DNA of 5,948 nucleotides from BPJO01 sp037189665 (GTDB lineage: Bacteria; Planctomycetota; Phycisphaerae; Tepidisphaerales; Tepidisphaeraceae), in assembly GCA_037189665.1 (NCBI GenBank), contig JBBCIV010000228.1, positions 1 to 5,948 on the forward strand, written 5' to 3'. A model generated the notes under the pieces. That model had not been told where the DNA came from. It was given only the letters and a program-made list of their open reading frames with translations, and searched no databases. Below, in pieces: positions 1 to 5,016 of the stretch. Each line of letters starts with the position of its first letter. Within the stretch, counting starts at the first letter, position 1. Made by a program: the position numbers and the translations under genes.

Positions 1-487
1 CTACGAGGCCAACCGCGCATCCGTATTTCAGTTGGATGGTGTCTTCCCGGATCGCCGGCTGGACATGCTTATTCAGGGGGACTGGGTTCCAGTGTCGGCG
101 GTGAGGCGATATGCGGGCGAATTGGGTCTCTCGAATGCGGAAGTAGTAGCGGATGCCGAAGGCATACGAACCGCAAGCGATGGATTGACTCTCCTCTTTC
201 GCATCCGTCCGCTTCGCCGCGTCCGCCCGCTCTTTCGTCAATCCATCGCTTGCGAAGGAAAGGGTGGAAGTAGGGCGAACATGATTCGACTCTGCCGAAT
301 CATGTTCGCGTGGAGAGCCAAAACATGTTCCAAAGTTTCTATTATTATAATCAAGTAGTACGTCGGCGGTCGCTGGCGACGCTGGGAGGGGCGCGGCAAT
401 TAGGTCCAGCAAATCGGCGTAGTCGGCATGAGACAACGACGCAAGGAATGCGTCATGGGCATCGGCAGGTGTAAACAATCGGTTCAT
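1..487 (-). CDS. Unrecognised protein, N-terminus in window, runs off left edge
   Basis: An ATG at 487 is preceded by a strong ribosome binding site (GGAGGGGG on the - strand, about 8-10 bases upstream). The frame then stays open for 162 codons to the window edge without a stop. The first 45 or so codons are the best supported: the product begins MNRLFTPADAHDAFLASLSH and continues with an acidic, Ala/Leu-rich, probably helical segment, with many G-first codons. Beyond about codon 50 (below base 340) the composition becomes less protein-like, and the opposite strand carries the better coding signal below base 190. The gene may therefore be short and fused to foreign sequence at the hairpin region, or may overlap a convergent gene. 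It lies downstream of the recombinase on the same strand but is separated from it by a terminator at 506-542, so it probably has its own promoter. No family recognised. Confidence 0.45.
   Translation of the reverse strand, partial: MNRLFTPADAHDAFLASLSHADYADLLDLIAAPLPASPATADVLLDYNNRNFGTCFGSPREHDSAESNHVRPTSTLSFASDGLTKERADAAKRTDAKEESQSIACGSYAFGIRYYFRIRETQFARISPHRRHWNPVPLNKHVQPAIREDTIQLKYGCAVGLV
2..358 (+). CDS. C-terminal part of an unrecognised protein entering from the left edge
   Basis: This frame is open from the first full codon to a TAG at 356-358, about 118 codons; the real start lies outside the window. I do not recognise the family. The first 60 codons look genuinely coding: about half of the codons begin with G, and the product has a natural mix of residues, including a helix-rich stretch around GDWVPVSAVRRYAGELGL that could be a small winged-helix or helix-turn-helix segment (inference). 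From about base 172 on, the frame passes through two hairpins and ends in an odd run of isoleucines (SIIIIK), so the true C-terminus may have been replaced or extended there. It is antiparallel to the frame starting at 487, and both are unlikely to be coding over their full overlap. An in-frame ATG at 32 exists, but the frame is open upstream of it. Confidence 0.42.
   Translation, partial: YEANRASVFQLDGVFPDRRLDMLIQGDWVPVSAVRRYAGELGLSNAEVVADAEGIRTASDGLTLLFRIRPLRRVRPLFRQSIACEGKGGSRANMIRLCRIMFAWRAKTCSKVSIIIIK
172..254. repeat. Long-stem inverted repeat, 18-bp arms, 47-base loop
   Basis: CGCAAGCGATGGATTGAC at 172-189 is the exact reverse complement of 237-254. The 47-base loop is strongly pyrimidine-rich on the + strand. 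Neither side is followed by a T-run, so this is not a standard intrinsic terminator. It lies inside both opposed reading frames at the left edge and may mark the end of one gene, a recombination product or a small repeat element. Confidence 0.8.
275..309. repeat. Perfect hairpin, 14-bp stem, 7-base loop
   Basis: GCGAACATGATTCG (275-288) pairs perfectly with 296-309 across the loop ACTCTGC. It lies 20 bases beyond the longer inverted repeat. No T-tract follows on either strand, so if it stops transcription it does so without the usual U-run. It could act as a Rho-independent-like barrier between convergent genes (inference) or be part of a small palindromic repeat family. Confidence 0.75.
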
Positions 488-505
488 GGCAGAACCCCCT
501 CCGCA

Positions 506-542
506 TAAAACGAAACGGCATCGCGGTCGAATGCGATGCCGT
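506..542 (-). terminator. Intrinsic terminator after the recombinase
   Basis: ACGGCATCGC (515-524) pairs exactly with 533-542 across an 8-base loop. On the - strand the stem is followed by TTTCGTTTTA, a fair U-rich tail. It lies about 200 bases downstream of the recombinase stop and just upstream of the ATG at 487, so it would end the recombinase transcript and insulate the next gene. Confidence 0.7.
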
Positions 543-633
543 CTCTGCCATGATGATTGTCAATGCTATCTTCGGCTTATTCCGATGATCCGCCTTGTAT
601 TACACGAAATCGTCATGGCGACAATGAACGCCG

Positions 634-727
634 ACGCCGACTACTTTGCCGACGCGGTTCGACCGTTCATCGTTGTCTTCGGATTTCTGGCGCGGTAGTC
701 CCTTCGCGTCGGCAGAGTAGTCGGCGT
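634..727. repeat. Imperfect long inverted repeat downstream of the recombinase
   Basis: The 23-base arm at 634-656 (containing CGCCGACTAC) is matched in reverse by 705-727 with a single mismatch; the loop is 48 bases. The spacer 543-740 contains no gene I can support. One short + frame ending at 698 and the in-frame continuation of the recombinase (codons 740 to 603) both look somewhat coding, but neither has a ribosome binding site. The stem could fold in the 3' part of the recombinase mRNA and protect it, or be a recombination site. Confidence 0.75.
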
Positions 728-740
728 AAGTGGTTTCTAT

Positions 741-1442
741 TCAAAGCGTAGAAAAAATTCGGCTTACTTGCATTGGCTTCCATTCCGAACCGCGAAGCGT
801 GGTGAAGCCGTCGTTGTTTAGACGATCCGCGATGGCTTGAAGCGATTCCCCTTGCTGGCGCATCGCGGTGATGATCGGCTTGACTTCGGCGTAGATCGGC
901 GCGGCCATCGCATCGCGTTTCGCCTTCGCCGCCGTCCGCGCCTTGGCAGCAGCAGCAAGGCGAAGGTGTTCCTTGCCGCTCCAATGGTTCGGCCGGGCCG
1001 AACCAAGGAGCGTCCCCCTTGCCTTCGTCGCCGCCAACGCCGCCTTGGTGCGGGCGGAAATCGCTTCGGCCTCATGCTCCGCGATGCAAGCCAAAATCTG
1101 AACCGTCAACTTGTTGGCGTAGGGATTGTCGCAAGCGATGAAATCAACCTTCGCTTCCATGAGGCCGCTAACGAAGTGGACGTTGCGGCCCAGTCGATCC
1201 AACTTGGCAATGACCAACTTCGCCTTCATCCGCTTCGCATGGGCGATGGCCTTCGCAAGTTGGGGGCGTTCGCTGTTGGTGCCGCTCTCAACTTCGCGGT
1301 AGGTCGTTTCAACCGATCCGTTGACCGACGCCGCGTAGTCGGCGATGGCCTTCATCTGGGCATCCAAACCCAAACCGCTTTCACCTTGGCGGGCGGTCGA
1401 AACGCGAACGTATCCGATCAATTTGGGAGTGGCGTTGCTCAT
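741..1442 (-). CDS. Small serine recombinase (resolvase/invertase family)
   Basis: This is a 233-residue site-specific recombinase of the serine resolvase/invertase family, which cuts and rejoins DNA through a phosphoserine link. The catalytic domain is clear: YVRVST at 11-16 with nucleophile Ser15 and Arg13, then KLDRLGRN at 80-87 carrying the conserved arginines 83 and 86. A long helical segment at about 121-143 (AEHEAEAISARTKAALAATK) matches the family's dimer-forming E helix. The C-terminal part, about 199-230, reads as the usual DNA-binding helix-turn-helix (SLQAIADRLNNDG, then MQVSRIF). Length fits the small resolvase/invertase type and excludes the large serine integrases with a zinc ribbon. 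The ATG at 1442 has no Shine-Dalgarno sequence, but a promoter ends 7 bases before it, so translation is probably leaderless. The gene points away from a truncated tRNA end and is followed by a terminator, consistent with a mobile element. Whether it integrates, inverts or resolves DNA cannot be told from sequence. Confidence 0.93.
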   Translation of the reverse strand: MSNATPKLIGYVRVSTARQGESGLGLDAQMKAIADYAASVNGSVETTYREVESGTNSERPQLAKAIAHAKRMKAKLVIAKLDRLGRNVHFVSGLMEAKVDFIACDNPYANKLTVQILACIAEHEAEAISARTKAALAATKARGTLLGSARPNHWSGKEHLRLAAAAKARTAAKAKRDAMAAPIYAEVKPIITAMRQQGESLQAIADRLNNDGFTTLRGSEWKPMQVSRIFSTL

Positions 1443-1477
1443 GCCGCAGATTTTAACAATCTGTAGACGGTGGTCAA
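1443..1477 (-). promoter_or_regulatory. Recombinase promoter, probably leaderless
   Basis: On the - strand TTGACC (1477-1472) is followed after 16 bases by TAAAAT (1455-1450), close to the sigma-70 type consensus at both boxes. Only CTGCGGC lies between the -10 box and the ATG, so the predicted transcription start falls at or one base before the start codon. The lack of any ribosome binding site agrees with a leaderless mRNA. Confidence 0.6.
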
Positions 1478-1491
1478 CAGATTGTTAAAAT
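1450..1491. promoter_or_regulatory. Perfect 15-bp inverted repeat over the recombinase promoter
   Basis: ATTTTAACAATCTGT (1450-1464) and its exact reverse complement (1477-1491) are separated by 12 bases. One arm covers the -10 box and the other begins at the -35 box. A dimer bound here would block RNA polymerase, so this is a likely operator. Since small serine recombinases often bind sites at their own promoter, it could also be the recombination or accessory site for the gene's own product (inference). Confidence 0.7.
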
Positions 1492-1514
1492 TGGCTACCC
1501 GATTGGCTACCCCA
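1491..1514. repeat. 12-bp tandem duplication upstream of the recombinase
   Basis: TTGGCTACCCGA is followed directly by TTGGCTACCCCA, differing at one base. It abuts the outer arm of the inverted repeat at the recombinase promoter and may be an extra protein-binding site or a slippage product. Confidence 0.7.
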
Positions 1515-1716
1515 GAATCGCCGTTTTTGTTAGGTATTAGTTCGGTTGAGACTTCAACCGCCGTCATGGAATGTTGCTGGCGCGACTACCGAATCGACGC
1601 GATGGTTTGGGCGCGGAAAAGAAAACAGGCACGGTATCCAAAGGCGTTTGTTAGGGTACGCCTATTTCCGTACCCGCACTCTTATTTCCGTAATTTCTGC
1701 CTTTCGTCCAAAGAAA
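1515..1716. other. Repeat-dense gene-free stretch, possible attachment-site arm region
   Basis: I see no convincing gene here. The stretch has several short ordered repeats: TTTGTTAGG at 1526-1534 and again at 1647-1655; a 7-bp hairpin at 1543-1560 (CGGTTGA, loop GACT); a 7-bp hairpin at 1654-1675 (GGGTACG, 8-base loop); and TATTTCCGTA at 1663-1672 and 1683-1692, exactly 20 bases apart, about two helical turns. Such phased repeats between a recombinase and a tRNA end resemble protein-binding arms of an attachment site, but this is inference. An 85-codon + frame over it looks like chance. Confidence 0.4.
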
Positions 1717-1748
1717 AACCGCCGTAACCTTTTACGGTTACGGCGGTT
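1711..1748 (-). terminator. Strong intrinsic terminator after the tRNA end
   Basis: AACCGCCGTAACC (1717-1729) pairs perfectly over 13 bp with 1736-1748 across a 6-base loop. On the - strand it is followed by TTTTTCTT when the paired TT is counted. It begins 8 bases after the tRNA 3' end, so it is the natural terminator of that tRNA transcript. On the + strand no T-tract follows. Confidence 0.85.
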
Positions 1749-1756
1749 ATGGAAAA

Positions 1757-1799
1757 TAGCGGGGGGAGGATTCGAACCTCCGACCTCCGGGTTATGAGC
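1757..1799 (-). tRNA. 3' half of a Met-anticodon (CAT) tRNA, 5' half missing
   Basis: On the - strand the sequence reads as tRNA positions 32 to 73: anticodon loop CTCATAA, 3' anticodon strand CCCGG, variable AGGTC, T-stem GGAGG, T-loop TTCGAAT, CCTCC, acceptor strand CCCCGCT and discriminator A. Every element has the right length. The base before the loop is a G, as a Met tRNA would have, but the sequence further 5' (GGTATTAC and beyond) forms neither anticodon stem nor D-arm, and no matching 5' acceptor AGCGGGG is found in place. CCC at 39-41 is the initiator-tRNA pattern, whereas U at position 72 is not the usual A, so initiator versus elongator is undecided. No CCA is encoded. Because the anticodon lies on the retained side and the break is at the 5' edge of the loop, this fits an integration scar or duplicated attachment core, not a working gene. 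Confidence 0.85.
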
Positions 1800-1917
1800 G
1801 TAATACCGGATGATCCCGTAAATTCAGATTTGATCGTAACTAACGGCGAATGCCAAAGTAACGCACTTCAGCAACGGAGGTCCATTTTACTCATCTTCAT
1901 CATGTTTTCCAACTCGT

Positions 1918-1941
1918 GATACACAGTTTGATACACACTTT
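1918..1941. repeat. 12-bp tandem repeat in a gene-free stretch
   Basis: GATACACAGTTT is followed directly by GATACACACTTT, 11 of 12 bases identical. The stretch 1800-1980 around it holds no gene, promoter or RNA I can support. The repeat lies about 120 bases from the tRNA break and could be an arm-type binding site of an element end or simple slippage. Confidence 0.6.
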
Positions 1942-1980
1942 GCTGTTATTCAGGGGATGGGTACTGGATGAGTTGTGAAC

Positions 1981-2127
1981 GATACTCAATGATGCCTGGG
2001 ACAGTCCGTTCAACAGAGACGTGCGGTCGATGAGGCGTCGGGCCAGGACGTGGATCACCTGGCCCCGCCGCTGCACGATGCCGTCGGCCTAGAGCAGGGT
2101 GGCGTGGCGGGTGGGTTCTATCGCAAC
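1981..2127 (-). pseudogene. Remnant of the C-terminus of an error-prone DNA polymerase (DnaE2-like)
   Basis: The - strand frame reads TRHATLL, an in-frame TAG at 2091-2089, then ADGIVQRRGQVIHVLARRLI followed by DRTSLLNGL. This closely recalls the end of DnaE2, where an OB-fold strand pair of the form G-x-V-Q-R-x-G-x-V-x-H-V-x-A-R-R-L is followed by a short tail ending in SRDFH. Here that ending is absent, the frame runs on through unrelated sequence to a TGA at 1902, and an upstream TAA at 2130 cuts it off from the polymerase domain. DnaE2 works with ImuA and ImuB in damage-induced mutagenesis, but nothing functional is left here. Recognition is from memory of the family pattern and rests on about 45 residues. 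Confidence 0.5.
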
Positions 2128-2159
2128 TTATCCGATGGGCGGGCCGAGAGCATATGCAG

Positions 2160-2342
2160 TCAGATATTGGCGAGTTCCTGTTGCGACCAAGTCGATGCTT
2201 CTGGATGCGGCCCGGTGGCGTCTACGTGGCCGAGCAGGATCTGGACGATCGACTGGGCGTAAGCTTCATCCATTTTGAGCCCCAAGGATGTGCCCCCCTT
2301 CACGATACTGGCAGACGAGGTTGAGATAGCCCAAGCTGGCAT
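2160..2342 (-). pseudogene. Unrecognised short frame, probably a gene remnant
   Basis: A 60-codon frame starts at an ATG just after the oxidoreductase stop and ends in TGA. Its second part, MDEAYAQSIVQILLGHVDAT onward to ELANI, has natural protein composition, but I do not recognise it. In the frame of the upstream oxidoreductase, the 27 codons directly after the TAG at 2350 also read naturally (for example SLGYLNLVCQYREGGHILGA) and stop near 2270. The two readings change over around a G-run (GAAGGGGGG on the - strand), which suggests one ancestral reading frame split by an indel. No clear ribosome binding site precedes the ATG. It could instead be a genuine small gene or chance. Confidence 0.3.
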
Positions 2343-2349
2343 CGTTCGT

Positions 2350-3633
2350 CTAGGGGCTTCGAGTGTGTTGCTCCCGGAATGCCTGTGCGTAGACGACTTG
2401 TTGAGTTAATCGAGATGCTTCTGCTGAAAAGCCCACGAGATGGCTTTGTACGGAGACGGGCAGGGAACTGTGCATGTCGTCGGGATTGGCGACCTGCATC
2501 TCGTCATATAATGCGTCGATCAAGCCCCAATCGCCGCCACCGTGGCTGGAGTAGCCGCCGGTGACGGGCATAACCGTGTGGCGGGTCGTTTCGCGCGTTG
2601 CGTGCCGGCGAACGATGATATCGCAGTCGGCGAGTTCTTTCGTGTAAGCGCCGCCGCGAAGGACGCCTTCGGTGCCCCAGATCTCGATATTGCGGCCGCT
2701 GTCGAATGCGCTCATGGTGAATGTGGCGGTGATGCCGCCTTCGAAATCGATGTTCAGCACCTGATGATCCACGGCCGTATTGTCGCAACGATACGCGCAG
2801 CGGCCCCATGGACTGGTGCGTAGCCAGGCGCGAAGGTCGTCGTCACTCGCATTTTCGCCTCCGTTATAGACGTGGCCGAACCAACTGCGTTGGTCGGTGA
2901 GGTAGCGCATGGCATTGTACTGACATGACTCGCCGACCGGGCATCCGTCGATGCATCGAAGTGGCGCGTCGACGGGGCGGTTTGCCTCAGTGAAATGAGA
3001 GAGCCGACCAAAGCTCGATACTCTTGTGAACGGGCGATCGATCATCCACTGAATGATGTCGAGGTCGTGGCAACTCTTCTGAATGATCATCGGACTGGAT
3101 CGTTCGGTGACGCCCCAATGGCCGCGCACGAACGAGTGGGCCTGATGAAACGTACCGACCCCTTCGCTGGCCTGGAGCGTTACGATCTCGCCAATCGCGC
3201 CGTTCGTGACGAGTTCTTTGACCTTCTGGTAGAACGGCGTGTAGCGAAGAACATGACAGATCAGCACACGTCGGCCGAGGTGCTTGGCGACGGATTCCAG
3301 CCGCAGGACGTCCTCAGGGGTGGTCGCAATGGGCTTCTCAAGCAGGACGTCGTATCCCTTTTCCATGGCGGCGATGCACGGTTCGACGTGATACTGATCC
3401 TGTGTGCCGATAATCAGGACGTCAGCGAAACGGTCTTCCTTGAGGAGTTCATCCGCGCTGGCGAACTTCCGGAAGTCGGCGTAATCGGACATCTGCGCGA
3501 TGCGATCGACTTTCCAGGCAATCGGATCCGCCGCGCCGACCAACTGGTAGCGTTCGGGCGTCTTGGCGGCGAGCTTCATGTACGTGGTCGTGCGGCTGCC
3601 GCATCCGACGCCGGCTAGTTTCAGTCGTTTCAT
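2350..3633 (-). CDS. Gfo/Idh/MocA-family NAD(P)-dependent oxidoreductase
   Basis: A 427-residue cytosolic dehydrogenase of the Gfo/Idh/MocA family, which oxidises or reduces sugars, inositols and related cyclic or acid substrates with NAD(P). The N-terminal Rossmann fold shows GVGCGSR at 8-14. The family motif EKP is at 99-101, with the conserved Lys100, and the substrate-domain motif KSCHDLD is at 186-192, with His189 as the likely catalytic residue. The C-terminal half is the usual alpha/beta sheet domain. A cysteine group at 227, 231, 237, 279 and 283 (RCIDGCPVGESC and RCAYRC) is unusual and may bind a metal. The start chosen is the ATG at 3633, since the Rossmann strand begins right after it and AGAGG lies 7 bases upstream; an in-frame ATG at 3693 would add 20 unlikely residues. 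The gene follows the LacI-type regulator on the same strand but has its own promoter with a palindrome. The substrate cannot be named. Confidence 0.93.
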   Translation of the reverse strand: MKRLKLAGVGCGSRTTTYMKLAAKTPERYQLVGAADPIAWKVDRIAQMSDYADFRKFASADELLKEDRFADVLIIGTQDQYHVEPCIAAMEKGYDVLLEKPIATTPEDVLRLESVAKHLGRRVLICHVLRYTPFYQKVKELVTNGAIGEIVTLQASEGVGTFHQAHSFVRGHWGVTERSSPMIIQKSCHDLDIIQWMIDRPFTRVSSFGRLSHFTEANRPVDAPLRCIDGCPVGESCQYNAMRYLTDQRSWFGHVYNGGENASDDDLRAWLRTSPWGRCAYRCDNTAVDHQVLNIDFEGGITATFTMSAFDSGRNIEIWGTEGVLRGGAYTKELADCDIIVRRHATRETTRHTVMPVTGGYSSHGGGDWGLIDALYDEMQVANPDDMHSSLPVSVQSHLVGFSAEASRLTQQVVYAQAFREQHTRSP

Positions 3634-3763
3634 AAAGAACCTCTTGCCTCGCTGAGACAGGCACCGTAGCGACTTTGACCGACCGGCCGGCAATCGTTGG
3701 AAACGGCGGTGTTGGGAGGCCGCTGGTTATAGGGGTCAACATCTAGAAAACGATAATTTCCCC

Positions 3764-3792
3764 ATAGTATAACCTTATACTAAAAAGTTCAA
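3764..3792 (-). promoter_or_regulatory. Oxidoreductase promoter with overlapping 18-bp palindromic operator
   Basis: On the - strand TTGAAC (3792-3787) is followed by exactly 17 bases and TACTAT (3769-3764). The palindrome TAGTATAACCTTATACTA (3765-3782), perfect apart from its CC centre, fills the spacer and covers the -10 box. Binding there would exclude polymerase, the usual way LacI-type proteins repress. The predicted start near 3757 leaves a leader of about 124 bases before the ATG at 3633. Confidence 0.65.
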
Positions 3793-3872
3793 GAGCAGGG
3801 ATGTTGGCCGTCCGTCGCCGAGCTTCGCGGTATTCATCACAGCGATTTCATGGCTTGCCGTTGCTTCAGCGG

Positions 3873-3901
3873 TCGACGATGAGTGAAAGGACTATCGTCG
3901 A
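3873..3901. repeat. Weak hairpin just after the LacI-type gene
   Basis: TCGACGAT (3873-3880) pairs with 3894-3901 over a 13-base loop, directly beyond the regulator's stop. No T-tract follows on the - strand, so it is at best a weak terminator or a transcript-end stabiliser. The rest of the 273-base gap between the two genes holds the oxidoreductase promoter and leader, and no gene. Confidence 0.35.
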
Positions 3902-3906
3902 GGACA

Positions 3907-4944
3907 TCAGCCAGTCTGGGTGATCGGCGCGAATGATTGGTCTTCGACCGGCTTGCCTGCGATTCGATCAAAGAGCGCCTCGCCCGCCGCTCGGCCTGCC
4001 TCTTCGACGGGGAAGGGGAAGCGGTGAATCTGCACGCGATCTGATTCGGCCGTTTTTGCGTTGTCCGCCAGCGCCACGGCGAGATGATGCTTTTCGAGTC
4101 TGGGCGTGCTTTCAAAATACCGAATCAACGAGTCGGCCGCCGCATCCGTGTAGCAGACAACGGCGGTCGGCGCGGTCCGCAAATTGCCGAACAGATCAGG
4201 CAGCACGCTCGATACTCTGCGATAGAACGACGTGGTGGGCGTGCCATCGCCATAGCCCGAGTACCTGCACACATGGGGACGGAGCCCGGCTGCCTTCATG
4301 GTGTTCATGTAGCCTTGCCAAAATCGCGTGGCCGTCCAGTAAACTCCGCTGAAGTCTGGGTTCCTGGTCTCGGTGAACTCCTTGCGGATCAACAGGGCGA
4401 CGCGTTTATGCCCTTCTGCGATCAGCCGCTCGGCCATGGCTTTTGCGCTGGCGCGTGGGTCGAACACAATCTTTGGCGCGCCCGGCACTACCAGGCCGAA
4501 CACTTCAACCACGGGCACGCCCGCAGCCACGATGCGATTGACGTTCATCGCGCCGTCTTTGTCGATTGCGGAGTTGACGATGAGTCCATCGACGCGCCGA
4601 TCGAGCACGCTTCGCAGGTTCTGAGCCTCTTCCGCGGCGGTCAGGTGGGTCAGGAAAATCGGCGAGCAGCGATGCGCAAGCACCGACTCTTGCAGACCGC
4701 GCATGAAGGACGTCACGAGCGAATTGTTGACGCCGTTAAACAGCACTCCGACAAGAAAACTTCGCTGGGCAACAAGGGAACGCGCGGCAATGTTTGGTCG
4801 ATAGTTCAGCTTCTCCGCGGTCGCCAATACGCGTTTGCGGGTCGAGTCGGAAAACGTCTTGCGGGTGTAGCTGTTCAAGATCTGATGGACGGTGGGAATG
4901 GATACGCCAGCCTCCTCGGCAATTTGCTTTAACGTCACTGCCAT
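3907..4944 (-). CDS. LacI-family transcriptional regulator
   Basis: A 345-residue DNA-binding regulator. The N-terminal helix-turn-helix is at about 4-24 (TLKQIAEEAGVSIPTVHQIL), followed by the third helix with SDSTRKRVL and the hinge helix NYRPNIAARSL at about 47-57, all typical of LacI/GalR proteins. Residues from about 62 to the end form the periplasmic-binding-protein-like effector domain with natural strands (FLVGVLFNGV, GLIVNSA, RVALLI, AVVCYTDAAADSLIRYF); such domains usually sense sugars or related metabolites. The recognition helix reads TVHQILN where many relatives have TVSRVLN. The ATG at 4944 was chosen because the helix-turn-helix begins right after it; a TTG eight codons upstream is an alternative. 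It is upstream of and co-directional with the oxidoreductase and divergent from the secreted-protein gene, so it probably controls one or both. The effector is unknown. Confidence 0.92.
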   Translation of the reverse strand: MAVTLKQIAEEAGVSIPTVHQILNSYTRKTFSDSTRKRVLATAEKLNYRPNIAARSLVAQRSFLVGVLFNGVNNSLVTSFMRGLQESVLAHRCSPIFLTHLTAAEEAQNLRSVLDRRVDGLIVNSAIDKDGAMNVNRIVAAGVPVVEVFGLVVPGAPKIVFDPRASAKAMAERLIAEGHKRVALLIRKEFTETRNPDFSGVYWTATRFWQGYMNTMKAAGLRPHVCRYSGYGDGTPTTSFYRRVSSVLPDLFGNLRTAPTAVVCYTDAAADSLIRYFESTPRLEKHHLAVALADNAKTAESDRVQIHRFPFPVEEAGRAAGEALFDRIAGKPVEDQSFAPITQTG

Positions 4945-5016
4945 CTCAATTCCACGCTCATTCGGCAAGCGGACAACTCAAATCTGTTCAGCGCAACCGC
5001 CGGAAAGTCAAATATA

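Noticed and set aside
172..727. Integron attC sites for the two long hairpins
   Set aside because: The total lengths would fit, but neither has the GTTRRRY/RYYYAAC core ends or the usual bulges, and no tyrosine integron integrase is present.
417..1345. Recurring GTAGTCGGCG as a dispersed repeat family
   Set aside because: In two of the cases it simply encodes Ala-Asp-Tyr-Ala within - strand reading frames, so shared codon use explains it; only the 634-727 pair forms a convincing structure.
837..1466. Long + strand frame of 209 codons opposite the recombinase
   Set aside because: It mirrors the recombinase, which has clear catalytic motifs; the + product is arginine-rich with no recognisable domain.
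1470..1727. 85-codon + frame between recombinase and tRNA end
   Set aside because: Its start lies inside the promoter inverted repeat and its body crosses several repeats and hairpins; the composition is not protein-like.
1757..1800. Group I intron interrupting a Met tRNA
   Set aside because: Known bacterial introns in this tRNA sit within or after the anticodon, whereas here the whole anticodon loop is on the 3' side. No 5' exon or intron core is visible in the adjacent sequence.
2995..3618. Long + strand frame of 207 codons opposite the oxidoreductase
   Set aside because: It is an antisense shadow of the Gfo/Idh/MocA gene, and its product has no recognisable motif.
3783..3850. 20-codon leader peptide before the oxidoreductase on the - strand
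   Set aside because: The short frame ends inside the promoter, so it cannot be on the oxidoreductase transcript started there, and it has no ribosome binding site.
4084..4932. Long + strand frame of 282 codons opposite the LacI-type gene
   Set aside because: It is an antisense shadow of a well-defined LacI-family protein, with no ribosome binding site or domain pattern.
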